A stretch of DNA of 62,000 nt from Phoronis australis. Its lineage: Eukaryota; Phoronida; Phoronidae. A program made the position numbers and the translations under genes. Where the stretch lies: NCBI GenBank assembly GCA_002633005.1, contig NMRA01000445.1, positions 192,402 to 254,401 on the forward strand, in the 5' to 3' direction. The notes beneath the pieces are model-generated. The model was not told where the DNA came from and made no database searches. It saw nothing but the letters and a program-made list of their open reading frames with translations. Position 1 is the first letter of the stretch; the number at the start of each line of letters is the position of its first letter. Positions 49,501 to 57,600 of the stretch are shown piece by piece.

Positions 49501-50946
49501 ACAGCTACAGCATTTTGGGTAAACAGTGAAGAATCTTTATCTCTTTTTTTCAAACAATAAAATCACCAGAAATAACAATCTGTGGCCAATGCTCCAGGAG
49601 CAAGTTCTGATAAAATTAAATTCATCTTCTGGCAACACTTATTCATGCTAAAAAATATGTATCCTTATTCAGAGGAAAACAATAGCTTTATTCAATGGCC
49701 ATTGTCAAATGACTCACACATTGTATGCCAATTAGTTACTTGAGCCATTCATCTATGAGTGGGTCAGTAACCTTCTTGGTTTATCTTCAGAGTAAATAAA
49801 GAAGACAAATCAACCTATTCACACAAGGTCAAATGTGTTGGGCTACACTCAGATAAAACCACTTTTCCATCATGATATTCTAATAAACATAAGCTGTGTT
49901 GAAACCAACTATACCAGAGGCCGAAATTAGTTTTAACATTTTCCTTCCACTAACTATTGTATGAACTCAAGTTGTATGTCTATAATTTTCTGCTGGAGGA
50001 TATTGTAGTTTATGCACACAAGTTTCTAATCCAAGTTCACATTTGATGACCCCTCGATTCGAGCTGAAAACTTGAGTAAAAACCTGAGATTTTGAGTAAC
50101 AACTGGAGTTTAGACACTAACCGTTAGGCCTGATGATGGGGTCATCAAGTACAATTTAGGACTAGACAGTTACCCATGTAAGCCAGTATGTAAACAAGCA
50201 CAGAATAACAGAACCTTGCCTTGATTTTGTATCAAAGTAGAATGGAAAATGCCAAAAATAATTTTGAGTTGATCTTGAATAAAAAAATTAGACCCCGGAC
50301 TACGGATGTCACTCTTTCTGTGGTTTAACTGTTGTGTAATCACAACCATTCACACAGCCGGTTAAAAATGTGGTACCCGGAGTTCACTCTAGTTGTTAGT
50401 CGTCAGAGCTATAACTTTACAATTCAACTCATGTGCCATCGTTTCCAAGGAGAATTGACAGCAGCGTTGCATCGCGATACAAATTATACATCCGCTGTAT
50501 TCTTAAGCAAAAAACAACATTTACAGCCTCTAGCTAAACCACCCTCACAGAGGGTTATAACCACACAACCACACTACAGTTACAAGTTTAATTTTTTTCA
50601 GAAAGAGTTATCCTTAATTGGTTTTAAAAGTATAACTACAATGGTGTAAACATGGCAAACGATGAAATGTCACCAGGCTATCTTTGCACAGGTGAAAAAT
50701 AAATCAAGTGTTAATGACCAGTCAATGCAAATCCCTTGATACAATCATTACCATAGCAAATACAAGGATTGCAAACAGTTTGATTTTTAATGCACAGCAA
50801 ATATGAGGCAGAACCCCTCCCCATTTTTGGTCAATGTAACGTCTGCTGACTGATGGTCATACTTACTTAGTGCCCCCTTTTGTTGCTTGCACAAACTGCA
50901 CACATTCTCTTTTGAAGAAGTGCTTCTCAATCCAGAGTCGCTGGTG
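24544..50946 (-). CDS. TRPM3: TRPM-family cation channel, TRPM1/TRPM3 clade (23 exons, 5' end open)
   Basis: Twenty-three minus-strand exons with GT-AG borders join in consistent phase to 1,555 codons plus stop (numbering here starts at the first residue seen). Order: N-terminal TRPM homology region (1-686), pre-S1 region (687-808), S1 to S6 with pore (about 800-1037), TRP helix (WKFQRYNL, 1037-1101), coiled coil (about 1145-1200) and a Ser/Thr-rich tail. Signature strings are [43 protein letters not shown] and [13 protein letters not shown]...[14 protein letters not shown] and [13 protein letters not shown] match TRPM1/TRPM3 specifically, and there is no alpha-kinase or NUDT9 domain. TRPM channels are tetrameric plasma-membrane cation channels, and TRPM1/3 members conduct Ca2+ and divalents. 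The initiator Met is not in these exons. Which vertebrate paralogue it equals cannot be said; invertebrates often have one TRPM1/3-like gene. Confidence 0.95.
26773..27001 (-). CDS. TRPM3: TRPM exon 22, coiled coil
   Basis: Residues about 1145-1221. Acceptor GATTCTAG, donor [25 protein letters not shown] and [16 protein letters not shown] show heptad spacing of Leu/Met/Val. In TRPM channels this segment forms the four-stranded C-terminal coiled coil. Joining to exon 21 completes a split Arg codon (ER-VEYM). Confidence 0.93.
28186..28318 (-). CDS. TRPM3: TRPM exon 21, post-TRP linker
   Basis: Residues about 1101-1145. Acceptor CCCTGACAG, donor [28 protein letters not shown] and EEYFRGKE match the acidic linker following the TRP helix in TRPM1/3/6/7. 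A donor further 3' would also be possible, but only this one keeps the conserved ERVE junction. Confidence 0.92.
28562..30071 (+). repeat. ~445 bp repeat family, array R4 inside a TRPM intron
   Basis: Lies wholly within the intron between TRPM exons 20 and 21, on the strand opposite to the gene. The 5' leader is degenerate (28570-28590). A ~230 base stretch (28690-28925) without clear units is followed by two full units with anchors at 28969, 29106, 29266, 29410, 29557, 29714 and 29861. The end has GGACGCCGGACACCGGACGG and the terminal hairpin TATCAATATGTGGGCGC (near 30049-30065). Confidence 0.82.
30355..30470. repeat. 11 bp minisatellite in a TRPM intron
   Basis: The unit AGATGTAGTCA is repeated about ten times, the first copies interrupted. 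Intronic, non-coding. Confidence 0.9.
30672..30862 (-). CDS. TRPM3: TRPM exon 20, TRP helix
   Basis: Residues about 1037-1101. Acceptor TTTGACCTAG, donor CTCA/GTGAGT. It completes FN at the end of S6, then [20 protein letters not shown] and [15 protein letters not shown]. This is the TRP domain and the Pro-rich connection conserved in TRPM1/3/6/7 and coupled to gating and phosphoinositide control in the family. Confidence 0.94.
31405..31525 (-). CDS. TRPM3: TRPM exon 19, outer pore loop and S6
   Basis: Residues about 997-1037. Acceptor CGTTCCAG, donor AA/GTGAGT. A cysteine-containing loop CGGEDTSGC precedes [20 protein letters not shown] and INLLIAVF, the S6 helix lining the inner pore. The two cysteines sit where TRPM channels form an extracellular disulphide. 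Confidence 0.95.
31857..32031 (-). CDS. TRPM3: TRPM exon 18, S5 and selectivity filter
   Basis: Residues about 939-997. Acceptor TTTTTGCAG, donor C/GTAAGT. S5 is [20 protein letters not shown], followed by [12 protein letters not shown], pore helix [12 protein letters not shown] and filter GEVYAGTID. The filter Glu (equivalent to E1047 of human TRPM7) is kept; five residues on, where TRPM7 has Glu, this protein has Thr. Confidence 0.95.
32781..33035 (-). CDS. TRPM3: TRPM exon 17, S3 and S4
   Basis: Residues 854-938. Acceptor TTTCCTCAG, donor ATG/GTGAGT. S3 is [21 protein letters not shown]4 is [20 protein letters not shown], with few charges, as in other TRPM channels that are only weakly voltage dependent. 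[10 protein letters not shown] follows as the S4-S5 linker. Confidence 0.95.
33534..33668 (-). CDS. TRPM3: TRPM exon 16, S1 end and S2
   Basis: Residues 809-853. Acceptor GTTTACAG, donor [27 protein letters not shown] is most of S1; [18 protein letters not shown] is S2, ending in the IEK.RE motif shared across the TRPM family. Confidence 0.94.
33960..34456. mobile_element. MITE with CAGGGCTTGGAAT ends and 6 bp target duplication, in a TRPM intron
   Basis: Perfect 13-base terminal inverted repeats CAGGGCTTGGAAT and ATTCCAAGCCCTG, flanked on both sides by TACATA. It is more GC-rich than its surroundings and has open frames in several phases but no recognisable transposase. It shares terminus type and target-duplication length with the element at 23.5 kb. 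Confidence 0.72.
34671..34868 (-). CDS. TRPM3: TRPM exon 15, pre-S1 and start of S1
   Basis: Residues 743-808. Acceptor GTTTCAG, donor GCG/GTATGC. A Ser-rich variable stretch ([12 protein letters not shown]) is followed by [17 protein letters not shown], the conserved KIYEFY.API.KFW entry to S1 in TRPM1/3. Confidence 0.93.
34873..37610. other. TRPM intron with a diverged MITE relative
   Basis: AT-rich intron. A stretch near 36000-36240 shares CCAGGTGATGTATTGTTCCA and the Lys-codon-like AAGAGGAAA tail with the MITE at 23.5 kb. No exon was recognised apart from the cassette candidate just upstream in the gene. Confidence 0.45.
37618..37671 (-). CDS. TRPM3: candidate 54 nt cassette exon of TRPM
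   Basis: A TGTGTTTCAG acceptor and a GTGAGC donor bound 54 bases that read [18 protein letters not shown] in the TRPM frame. It lies between exons 14 and 15, both of which meet at phase 0, so inclusion or skipping keeps the frame. The pre-S1 region of TRPM1/3 is a known site of alternative splicing. The borders and open frame are seen; use as an exon is inferred. Confidence 0.5.
38341..38508 (-). CDS. TRPM3: TRPM exon 14, pre-S1 region
   Basis: Residues 687-742. Acceptor CCCCTGTAG, donor [29 protein letters not shown] corresponds to the VI..ILVPP.ILLLE.K motif of TRPM channels. It is followed by an acidic Ser/Asp/Glu stretch, likely cytosolic and phosphorylatable. Confidence 0.94.
38440..38905. 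repeat. ~85 bp tandem copies of the exon 14 acceptor border
   Basis: The first ~63 coding bases of exon 14 with its acceptor and adjoining intron are repeated four more times upstream in the sense direction (copies near 38541-38615, 38625-38700, 38717-38790, 38812-38890). Most copies have lost the acceptor AG (TTG/GTGATT instead of TAG/GTGATT). The copy near 38717-38790 keeps TAG, and the copy at 38541-38615 keeps an open frame resembling the exon. Confidence 0.85.
39675..39701. repeat. poly-C run ending in an unresolved base
   Basis: Twenty-six C followed by N at 39701, inside a TRPM intron. True length is unknown. Confidence 0.9.
39846..40074 (-). CDS. TRPM3: TRPM exon 13, end of N-terminal homology region
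   Basis: Residues about 610-686. Acceptor TTTCAG, donor AAG/GTGAAA (a weaker donor). [34 protein letters not shown] and [18 protein letters not shown] match TRPM1/3/6/7 closely. Confidence 0.95.
40844..41062. repeat. tandem copies of the exon 12 donor border
   Basis: The last ~25 coding bases of exon 12 plus donor recur three times downstream in the sense direction, near 40963-40990, 40908-40935 and 40847-40885, each followed by a common TGACAAAACAC-type stretch. The copies at about 40908 and 40850 keep GTAAGT or GTAAGC donors; the one at 40965 has lost it. Confidence 0.8.
41035..41132 (-). CDS. TRPM3: TRPM exon 12
   Basis: Residues about 578-610. Acceptor TATTTAAG, donor [28 protein letters not shown] is the conserved ALVAC.LY.AMA.EA motif of the TRPM N-terminal region. 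Confidence 0.95.
41603..41785 (-). CDS. TRPM3: TRPM exon 11
   Basis: Residues 517-577. Acceptor GTCCACCAG, donor AAG/GTAAGG. A variable stretch precedes [20 protein letters not shown] and [14 protein letters not shown], corresponding to the [15 protein letters not shown] block of TRPM channels. Confidence 0.95.
42415..42591 (-). CDS. TRPM3: TRPM exon 10
   Basis: Residues 458-516. Acceptor TTTGTTCAG, donor AAG/GTAAAC. It reads [30 protein letters not shown] and RRRFRALYY, all diagnostic for TRPM1/3/6/7. Confidence 0.95.
43050..43184 (-). CDS. TRPM3: TRPM exon 9
   Basis: Residues 413-457. Acceptor CCTCGTCAG, donor [29 protein letters not shown] is followed by [20 protein letters not shown], an ankyrin-like helical repeat of the TRPM N-terminal region. 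Confidence 0.95.
43513..43686 (-). CDS. TRPM3: TRPM exon 8
   Basis: Residues 355-412. Acceptor TGCACCCAG, donor CCC/GTGAGT. It includes [20 protein letters not shown] and [19 protein letters not shown], strongly conserved in the family. Confidence 0.95.
44009..44132 (-). CDS. TRPM3: TRPM exon 7
   Basis: Residues about 313-354. Acceptor CGTTTCAG, donor TTG/GTGAGT. The segment [20 protein letters not shown] and the Lys-rich CVKKKEL match the helix leading into exon 8 in TRPM channels. Confidence 0.94.
44758..44944 (-). CDS. TRPM3: TRPM exon 6
   Basis: Residues about 251-313. Acceptor ATTTGTAG, donor GG/GTGAGT. It encodes [39 protein letters not shown] and FAHKF, the nucleotide-fold-like part of the TRPM homology region. 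Confidence 0.96.
45229..45400 (-). CDS. TRPM3: TRPM exon 5
   Basis: Residues about 194-251. Acceptor GTCTATAG, donor A/GTGAGT. It reads [20 protein letters not shown] followed by [16 protein letters not shown], matching the SHF.LVDDGT.GKYG.E..LR..LE signature. Confidence 0.95.
45598..45722 (-). CDS. TRPM3: TRPM exon 4
   Basis: Residues about 152-193. Acceptor CCTGCTTAG, donor GAT/GTAAGT. It reads [10 protein letters not shown] and [20 protein letters not shown], the IGIAPWG block common to all TRPM channels. Confidence 0.96.
46150..46402 (-). mobile_element. tRNA-derived SINE in a TRPM intron
   Basis: The head (46331-46402, minus strand) reads GTGTGGCCTAGTGGGATGAG, containing an A-box-like TGGCCTAGTGGG, and GGTTGGAGTCC, a B-box one base off GGTTCGANTCC. 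Its ends can pair as a partial acceptor stem. The body has a palindrome (AGGTGAGC...GCTCACCT) near 46229-46254 and a T/A-rich tail. The element is bordered by imperfect 45-base direct repeats (46115-46158 and 46432-46470). Confidence 0.72.
46503..46716 (-). CDS. TRPM3: TRPM exon 3
   Basis: Residues 81-152. Acceptor GTGCACAG, donor G/GTACGG. It includes [35 protein letters not shown] and [14 protein letters not shown], the core of TRPM homology region 1. Confidence 0.96.
47575..47628. repeat. 17 bp triplet repeat in a TRPM intron
   Basis: GCTGTAGGCATATACT-type units repeated three times. Intronic. Confidence 0.8.
47907..48066 (-). CDS. TRPM3: TRPM exon 2
   Basis: Residues about 27-80. Acceptor TTGTTGTCAG, donor [19 protein letters not shown] is the zinc-ligand-like CxCGR motif of TRPM N-termini; [20 protein letters not shown] matches the W...KHT...PTDA.G..EF block. 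Confidence 0.95.
50867..50946 (-). CDS. TRPM3: TRPM exon 1 of this model (most N-terminal recognised)
   Basis: Acceptor TTCTGTTATCAG, donor [26 protein letters not shown] matches the WI...F.KRECV start of TRPM proteins, so only a short N-terminus is missing. Because it starts at an acceptor, at least one upstream exon with the initiator Met must exist. Confidence 0.93.
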
Positions 50947-50999
50947 CTGATAACAGAAAAAATTGTTTTGCAATGTTACATCAAGCAACATCCTCAAAA

Positions 51000-51305
51000 T
51001 CAGAGAGGAGAGAAGGTCATAAAGAATGAGAAATAGGGACCGATGAAGGGAGGTAGAGGAGAGGGACGGAGGGAGGTAGAGGAGGGGAGGGTGGGAACAA
51101 GGAGAGGGAGCAAGAGAAATAAGGAAAGGGAGGGGGAGGTGCAAGATGAAGGGATGGAAAAAGGGCCATAGAGGAAGAGGAACAGGGTGCATATGAGAGA
51201 TACGATATGGGGGGAGGGAGAGAACAGGTAGAGGGAGGGATGGGAGTGGAGGTGGGGGAGGAGAGGAACATGGAGTGGGTGGGAGAGGAACGGGGAGAGG
51301 ATCCA
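51000..51305. repeat. purine tract (plus strand), pyrimidine on the TRPM sense strand
   Basis: About 300 bases of GAGGGAGGGA-type sequence, almost pure purine on plus. On the TRPM sense strand it is a long C/T tract ending about 55 bases before the exon at 50946. Such tracts can form triplex DNA and bind polypyrimidine-tract proteins. Confidence 0.9.
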
Positions 51306-51354
51306 GGAAAAAATTAATCAGATCCAGAACACAAAAACATAGACATTACTTAGG

Positions 51355-51636
51355 ATAGTGTCATCTCATTAATAGATGCCTATGTGCCAAATTTCATGAA
51401 AATCGGTTGAGGACTTTTCAAGATACAGAGGCAACCATAAAAAACTAAAATTGCCACCAGGGGGCACAGCGATATTCGAGTCGGTCCGAAACTCGTCGCC
51501 CTCTGTCGTCAACCCCATAGGAACACCCCTGCCAAATTTCAATAAGATCCTGCAAGGGAGATACAGCCGCAAACGCCTGACACCCAGACAGAGATGACGG
51601 CAATATGCACACACATATAAATATGTGGGCGCATAA
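51355..51636 (+). repeat. solo 3' end of the ~445 bp repeat family, R5
   Basis: Nearly identical to the last unit of array R3 (22600-22873): it carries GCCACCAGGGGGCACAGCG (51453), GTCGGTCCGAAACTCGTCGC and the terminal hairpin ATATAAATATGTGGGCGCAT. Only the last part of an element is present. Confidence 0.85.
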
Positions 51637-51639
51637 CAA

Positions 51640-54600
51640 AAATTAAAGGCAAATTTAAAATGTTTGAACAGTTGATTTTTCCTAAAAAATAAAAGTAAGG
51701 CAATGAAATCCAGGAAAATCGAAATCACAGGTTTTTACTTTAGTACTGAAAATACTGAAATGCAAAACAAATTATTTGGAGTGCAGTTACTGAAAAACAA
51801 ACCATTTAACTGAATTAAGATAACCTGGCAAGCTGTCATGCAAAACTTCTAATAAATCTTATTACATTTCCTTATAAATATTTATAACATCACATGTAAT
51901 TTCTAGAACGCTGTTCTGGTCTGTGTTGTATCAGCAATATTGCCTAACTTCCAACTGAAAACGTTCGGAGGAGCGACACGTGGCGAAATTAACTGAAAAG
52001 ACCTCAATGGGGATGATGACGATGACGATGATGATGATGACGAACATGATGATAACATTCAATAGAAGATAAACCAACAATGGTGCAGGGAAACCAGTCA
52101 ACAAAGGAACAGTGTTATCAGAAAATCTCAAAAAATTCGAAAAGTAGATATCCAAGCGAAAAATGGAAAACATCTTCTGAAAGCCCATTCAAAACTCTAT
52201 CTAACAACTTAGACTTACAAAATTCCATATACCTTTGATTCGAAAAATTTAAAATTTTTCATTTTTTTGAAATTCAAAGGCAAATAACTTAAAAACGGTA
52301 AGTCTAAGAAAAAATTGTTACAGGTTATTTGAAAGAGTGTACCTCAGAGAATCCACATGCAAAAATTCACGTACGCCATTTTCTCTTCCCATTCAAAATG
52401 GCACCCCAGCACGAGTGAAAATGGGTGAAAATGTGCCAGACCCAGCATCTTGAAAGCAACTTCCAGTTACGCAGCACTTAATAATAGTTAGAATTACGAG
52501 AAACTAACACCTGAAAATTTACAAACCAATTGATCATACAATGCGCCCTCTACAGGGCAAAACGTTTTCATCCCAAAATCAAGGTGCGCATGCTTAATTG
52601 CTGATATTTCTGCCATCTTTAACTAGGAGTAAATGTTTTCTGGCACATCTGTAGAACACGTCTGGTACAATAATCGCACTGATTTTCAGCCATGCACATA
52701 AAAAATTATGGCCTCTATGAGAATTTGAAACTGAAGTCGAAAACAAAATGGCTACCATATCGGCCATCTTGGATACGATCATAACGAAAAACAACAGGCT
52801 TCCAGCTCTTCTAAAACTACAAGTTGTGTGTAAATTTCGTGCAGATCCGACGGAAATTGCGACCTGTATCATGTGAACAAACAAAAAATAAACTTAGTAT
52901 CAGAGCAGCATACTTGGCGAAATTTTCCGCCAAGTATTCGCCAAGCAAGTAATAAACTTAGTTCCTAAAAAATTTTTTTACTACACCCTAGCATGTTATC
53001 TTAAATGCTGTTCAGACAGTCTTGTATATCAATAATTTGCCACATCAGGAAATGATTACAGAGTGCAAGTCCTTTGAGAAATGGATTGGTTACAGTTTCA
53101 CTGAAGTCACATACATGAAGTATATATTTCACTAGGAGCCTATTCCAACACAACTTATTGATTGCTTTTACTTTGACAGACACAAAAAGCCTCGGACAAG
53201 TGCACAATAGTACTCCTAAGATACTATTAGCCAGTGCCTTGAAGTCAGCCACCACATATTAAAAAGCCATAATACCATTGGCTACAACTAAGTAATGAAT
53301 TTATTCAACAATATCCATGATGAATAGCCAAGACAAGTTGATGAGTCAAACATCAGACAGTCTGGATATTTGAAACGAGATGATATCATTAGAAAAATAT
53401 TCAGTTTGTGACTATAATCAACTCTTTACATGGAGACTACACATTAGCTGTCAATTACATCATAGAGGACAATTATAACTGGAGCCAGCATGTGGTTCTG
53501 GCAGTGTCTGAACAGGTTGTTTAGTCCTGTAGGATCTTGTTGACAAGTCTCAATAGTTTTAGCAAATTATCTGAACTATAATAGATTTAAAGTCACTAAA
53601 AAATTATAATTTCTGAAAACAGAAAGCCTGTAAAATTATAATTTTGTCTTAGTTTTTAGAAATGATGAAACTTGTATTAATTTGGTCACGTGTCCATGTC
53701 TTTAGCAAAAAGGAAAGGTACATTGATGGTTAAAGAATGTTATCGATATCATGATCAAATTTTACAAATATGTATAAAATGTAACAGTTTTCTGAAATAT
53801 CATAATTTTGCATTCGTTTTATGTTACTTTAATTTTTCATGAAAATTATAAATAATAGATTTGACATCAAATATAAAAACAAATATTCTGATCATTAGAA
53901 TACAAAACGTCAAGATTTTATTTAAAGACTTTAAAATCCACAGACAAGTACAACTGAAAACAAACTTTATCTGAACAATAACTCAGAATGAAATGAAATT
54001 AGGCTTACATCACAGATTTCCGCACTGTTGAGAACACACTGTGTTCTTACACACCACTTACATACCAATTTAATTGCTACAAACCCAGTACCTAAGAATG
54101 TTCAAGGTCTACCAAAGTTCCTTCAGTGTAAACCAGGCGTCATGACAACAGATAAATTAAATGGATTTAACCTGAGGAAATCATCATTTCAAGAACCCAA
54201 CTATATTCCATGGATGATTAAATTGAATCCTGTAAACCATCGGGCATGAAATTGCTTCTGTGAAGAACAGACTTACAGCTATGAGAAAATGAAAAACTTT
54301 CACGAATGCATTAGTACGCACATACGTATGAATAAACAGGGAAGGAATAATTTAGGCACTTAGGTCTGCATATATGTATGCCAATTCTGTTTTGATCCAG
54401 TCTTCTGGCGCCATACAACAACACATAGCCTTTTTACAGAGCAGCTGAAAATGAAACTTCACTGTAACTTGGATTTTACTGACATGCATTAAGATTTTGC
54501 TAATACAGTGACTATTAACAGAAACTCAATGATTGCATGCACGCACCAAGCCTAAAAATGGGGGGGGGGGGGNNNNNNGGGGGGGGGGGGGTGCTCGAGC

Positions 54601-57600
54601 CCCCTAAAGGTGCGCGCATGCATTGTATGTAGCATGTTTGGTCAGTAAGAACTACAAATTAATAAAACAGGCTGTCCAAGTATAAGTTGTGTTCCGACCA
54701 ACTCACCCTGATTCAAACTGTTTCTTTAGTTGTAACTGTTCTGCAACTACTACTACTGTTCATACCCTGGACAGTTATAACTGTCATAAGCCAAGTTCAT
54801 GGTTTTAGTCCCTAGTCCTCAGCGTTGTCGCTTTTTGATTCACGCCGAGTCTCCTCAGGTCTCGCCCAAAGCCAAAAAATAGTGGATTTTGGTCTGTACC
54901 CTACTCATTTTGAAACTTGAACCCTTTTAACAAAAGTCAAGAAAGTGCACAACGGGAAGGTTTTCAACACGGGAAGGTTTTCAACACGGGAAGGTTTTCA
55001 ACACGGGAAGGTTTTAAACATGGTGGCTTATGGTAACTTTAGCCACTCACAATCACCAACCCATTAACCATGGCATCGCTACGGCAATGCTTAGACAGTT
55101 CTGCATTCTAAATAGTTTTAATGAACGGAGTTAAAACTTGCTTTTGTTCTGCATTGATAAGGCTATAAGTATAGATTACATGTCATAAACAATAATATAT
55201 TTCCTGTTCACAAAATGCAAAACATAAAAAAATCGTTTTTGCGTTAACGGAATAAATGTTCCATCATCCGACTCCGCTAATGTGATGAGTGCTAAAAAGT
55301 CTGCGTGTTGTCGAGTTTGCTCATTTGTCCTCAGTTTGTTTTCAATGCAGTGTGTGCCAATTAGTGTAGATAATTGACGGGATATAACTAATGAGAAGAA
55401 ATTCAACAACTTCATTCCGTAATGTGATGTGGGACTTTATCCACAAGTCTACGTATTTAGCCAAACACCTAGAGAACTACATATTTTTTGAAACGAGAAA
55501 GCCTGCAGAATTTGTTCAACATATTTATAATACCAACCTGTAATTTATCATGTGACTGTGTATTAGTAAAATTTCATAACAATTCATAGCAAGACATTAA
55601 GCTTTTGTAGGACCTTATCTAATTGACCTTTGACCTGTCATCAGGATTTTGATTGGCGGCTTAACTGACTAATTAAAACGAAGCATTCTTGACACACCTT
55701 CATCTGCTTTTCCAAGCCCCTATTTTACAGCACAAACAACACATTGTTGGTGACTTTTCACAAGGGGACGGAGCTTGTGATAGGTCAATGGTCAGTGTAT
55801 GTAGTCAAATATCTAGAAAACCATAGATTTCAACTCTATAAAAATAGAAAGCCTGTGGAATTTAATTTTTTGACTTTTAAACCAGTGCTGTAATTGGATC
55901 ATGTGATTAAGTGGTATAGTAAAATTTAGCAAAAAAGGTATATCCGTAGAAAACCAATAGTATCAATAAAATGATCAAGTTTTGTTTGATTTAATGTACA
56001 AGACGAAATCTCAAAAACGCCATTACAATCATGTTGTTTTTATTTTCATGCCACTTTTGAGTTCTTTAAAAAAATCGTAAAATTCCTACTTTTGAAAGCC
56101 CCTCATGCAAAGGTGGAAATTTTAAAAAGAATTCCTAACAGGGTTCTGGAGGATAGTGCAAAAGGTGTGATGTCTGAAAGTTTCATATGAATCCGACAAG
56201 GCACTTCTGAGGTATGACGTTCCAAAGTTTACCAAATTTGGCCATTTTTGTAGGGTCTTACATAACCTCACATGACCAGGAATGTGTTACGACACGACTG
56301 GTTAATTATACAGAGTACGCAATTTTTTATATTACATGGGCGAATCACCTTACATTTTATCGTCTGTAATACACTAAAACAACCAAATCCGCGCCAACCG
56401 AACAATGAAGGTGACAAAGTTATGATTGACAAGTCGAGTGTCACAACTGTATGTACCACACATCAGGACATGCACACAACTTCTGAAACAGACATATCTT
56501 CTGACAAAGAATTCCACATCAATGTTCATTCAAGAAACACAATGAGAGTGTCTAGCTGTGCTGTGTCAAGGTCATTTCAGTGCTCATGCCTCAGGGAAGC
56601 ACTGCTGACTGTGTTATTTACCGTACTCGTCCGGGTTACAGCCCATGCTCGGCTTACTATCCACCCATGAAATTTTCAATTTTCCATTTTAAGCGCCCAT
56701 GCTCTGCTTACCGCCCACCCCATTTTCATGATCGAGACTTTCTTAATTTAAGTGCATGTGCTTCTGTGAATGTTCGTCGCTCAAAACTAAGATTCCAAAA
56801 TGTGCGCAACTAGCTTACCGGGACCTTGCCTTACTGTGGCGGCATAATACCCAACGGGCGTATTCTCATGCACCAAAACGGTACTTGACAGGAATTTCAA
56901 GTCTGTGGCCTACTTTTCTGTGATTTCCCGTGAGTGCCGTGACAGTACACGAAACATCACCACCCTGAGCAATGAAATAAGAAAAAACACGAGCACACCG
57001 ACATTATTTTGGACGCATTGTTTTGAATACAAGCAGACAAGAGTCATTGTGACAAACCAGCTTCACTGGATGTTCCATGCCTTGGTTTAAATGCATGTTT
57101 TAAAAGTCTCACTCCCGACACCAAAATGGAAGCGCCCAACTAACAGCAACAGTGCAAGAAATCAACTTGTCATTAAGTGCAAGTCAAACATTCTATCCAC
57201 ATCTACGTCGTCAAAAACTTAATCTTTTGGCTCTTGATTTGCGTGATGTCTTTTTACATGGTGAGTTTTTGCTTCATTGGTTTTGCAGCCGATCTGGCAC
57301 CTCTATTGCCTAATAGTAGACTAGTATCGTCCGATTGTTGAGCACGTGCTTTGAACAAGAGTGTTCAATTCAGAAACAAATATATAATTTGTATGTAAAA
57401 TTTTTCATTTTTCAAACTAGGTTCAAAGCATTTTAATGAACTGAGACTTGTCAATCATTATCATATGTCTAGCAGGGAGCAAATCTACAAAATCAGGTGC
57501 TTCACTTATATAAGTACGTGGCCCACTAGCGGATTTTTGTTTGGCCTGCCTTTTCCCTCAAGAAACTTGTCCTACTGAATGCACGCCTACCTGTAGGAAA

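Noticed and set aside
50863-51271. Pro/Ser/Leu-rich minus-strand frames of 84-109 codons
   Set aside because: They translate the pyrimidine tract; only the 80 bases at 50867-50946 are TRPM coding sequence.
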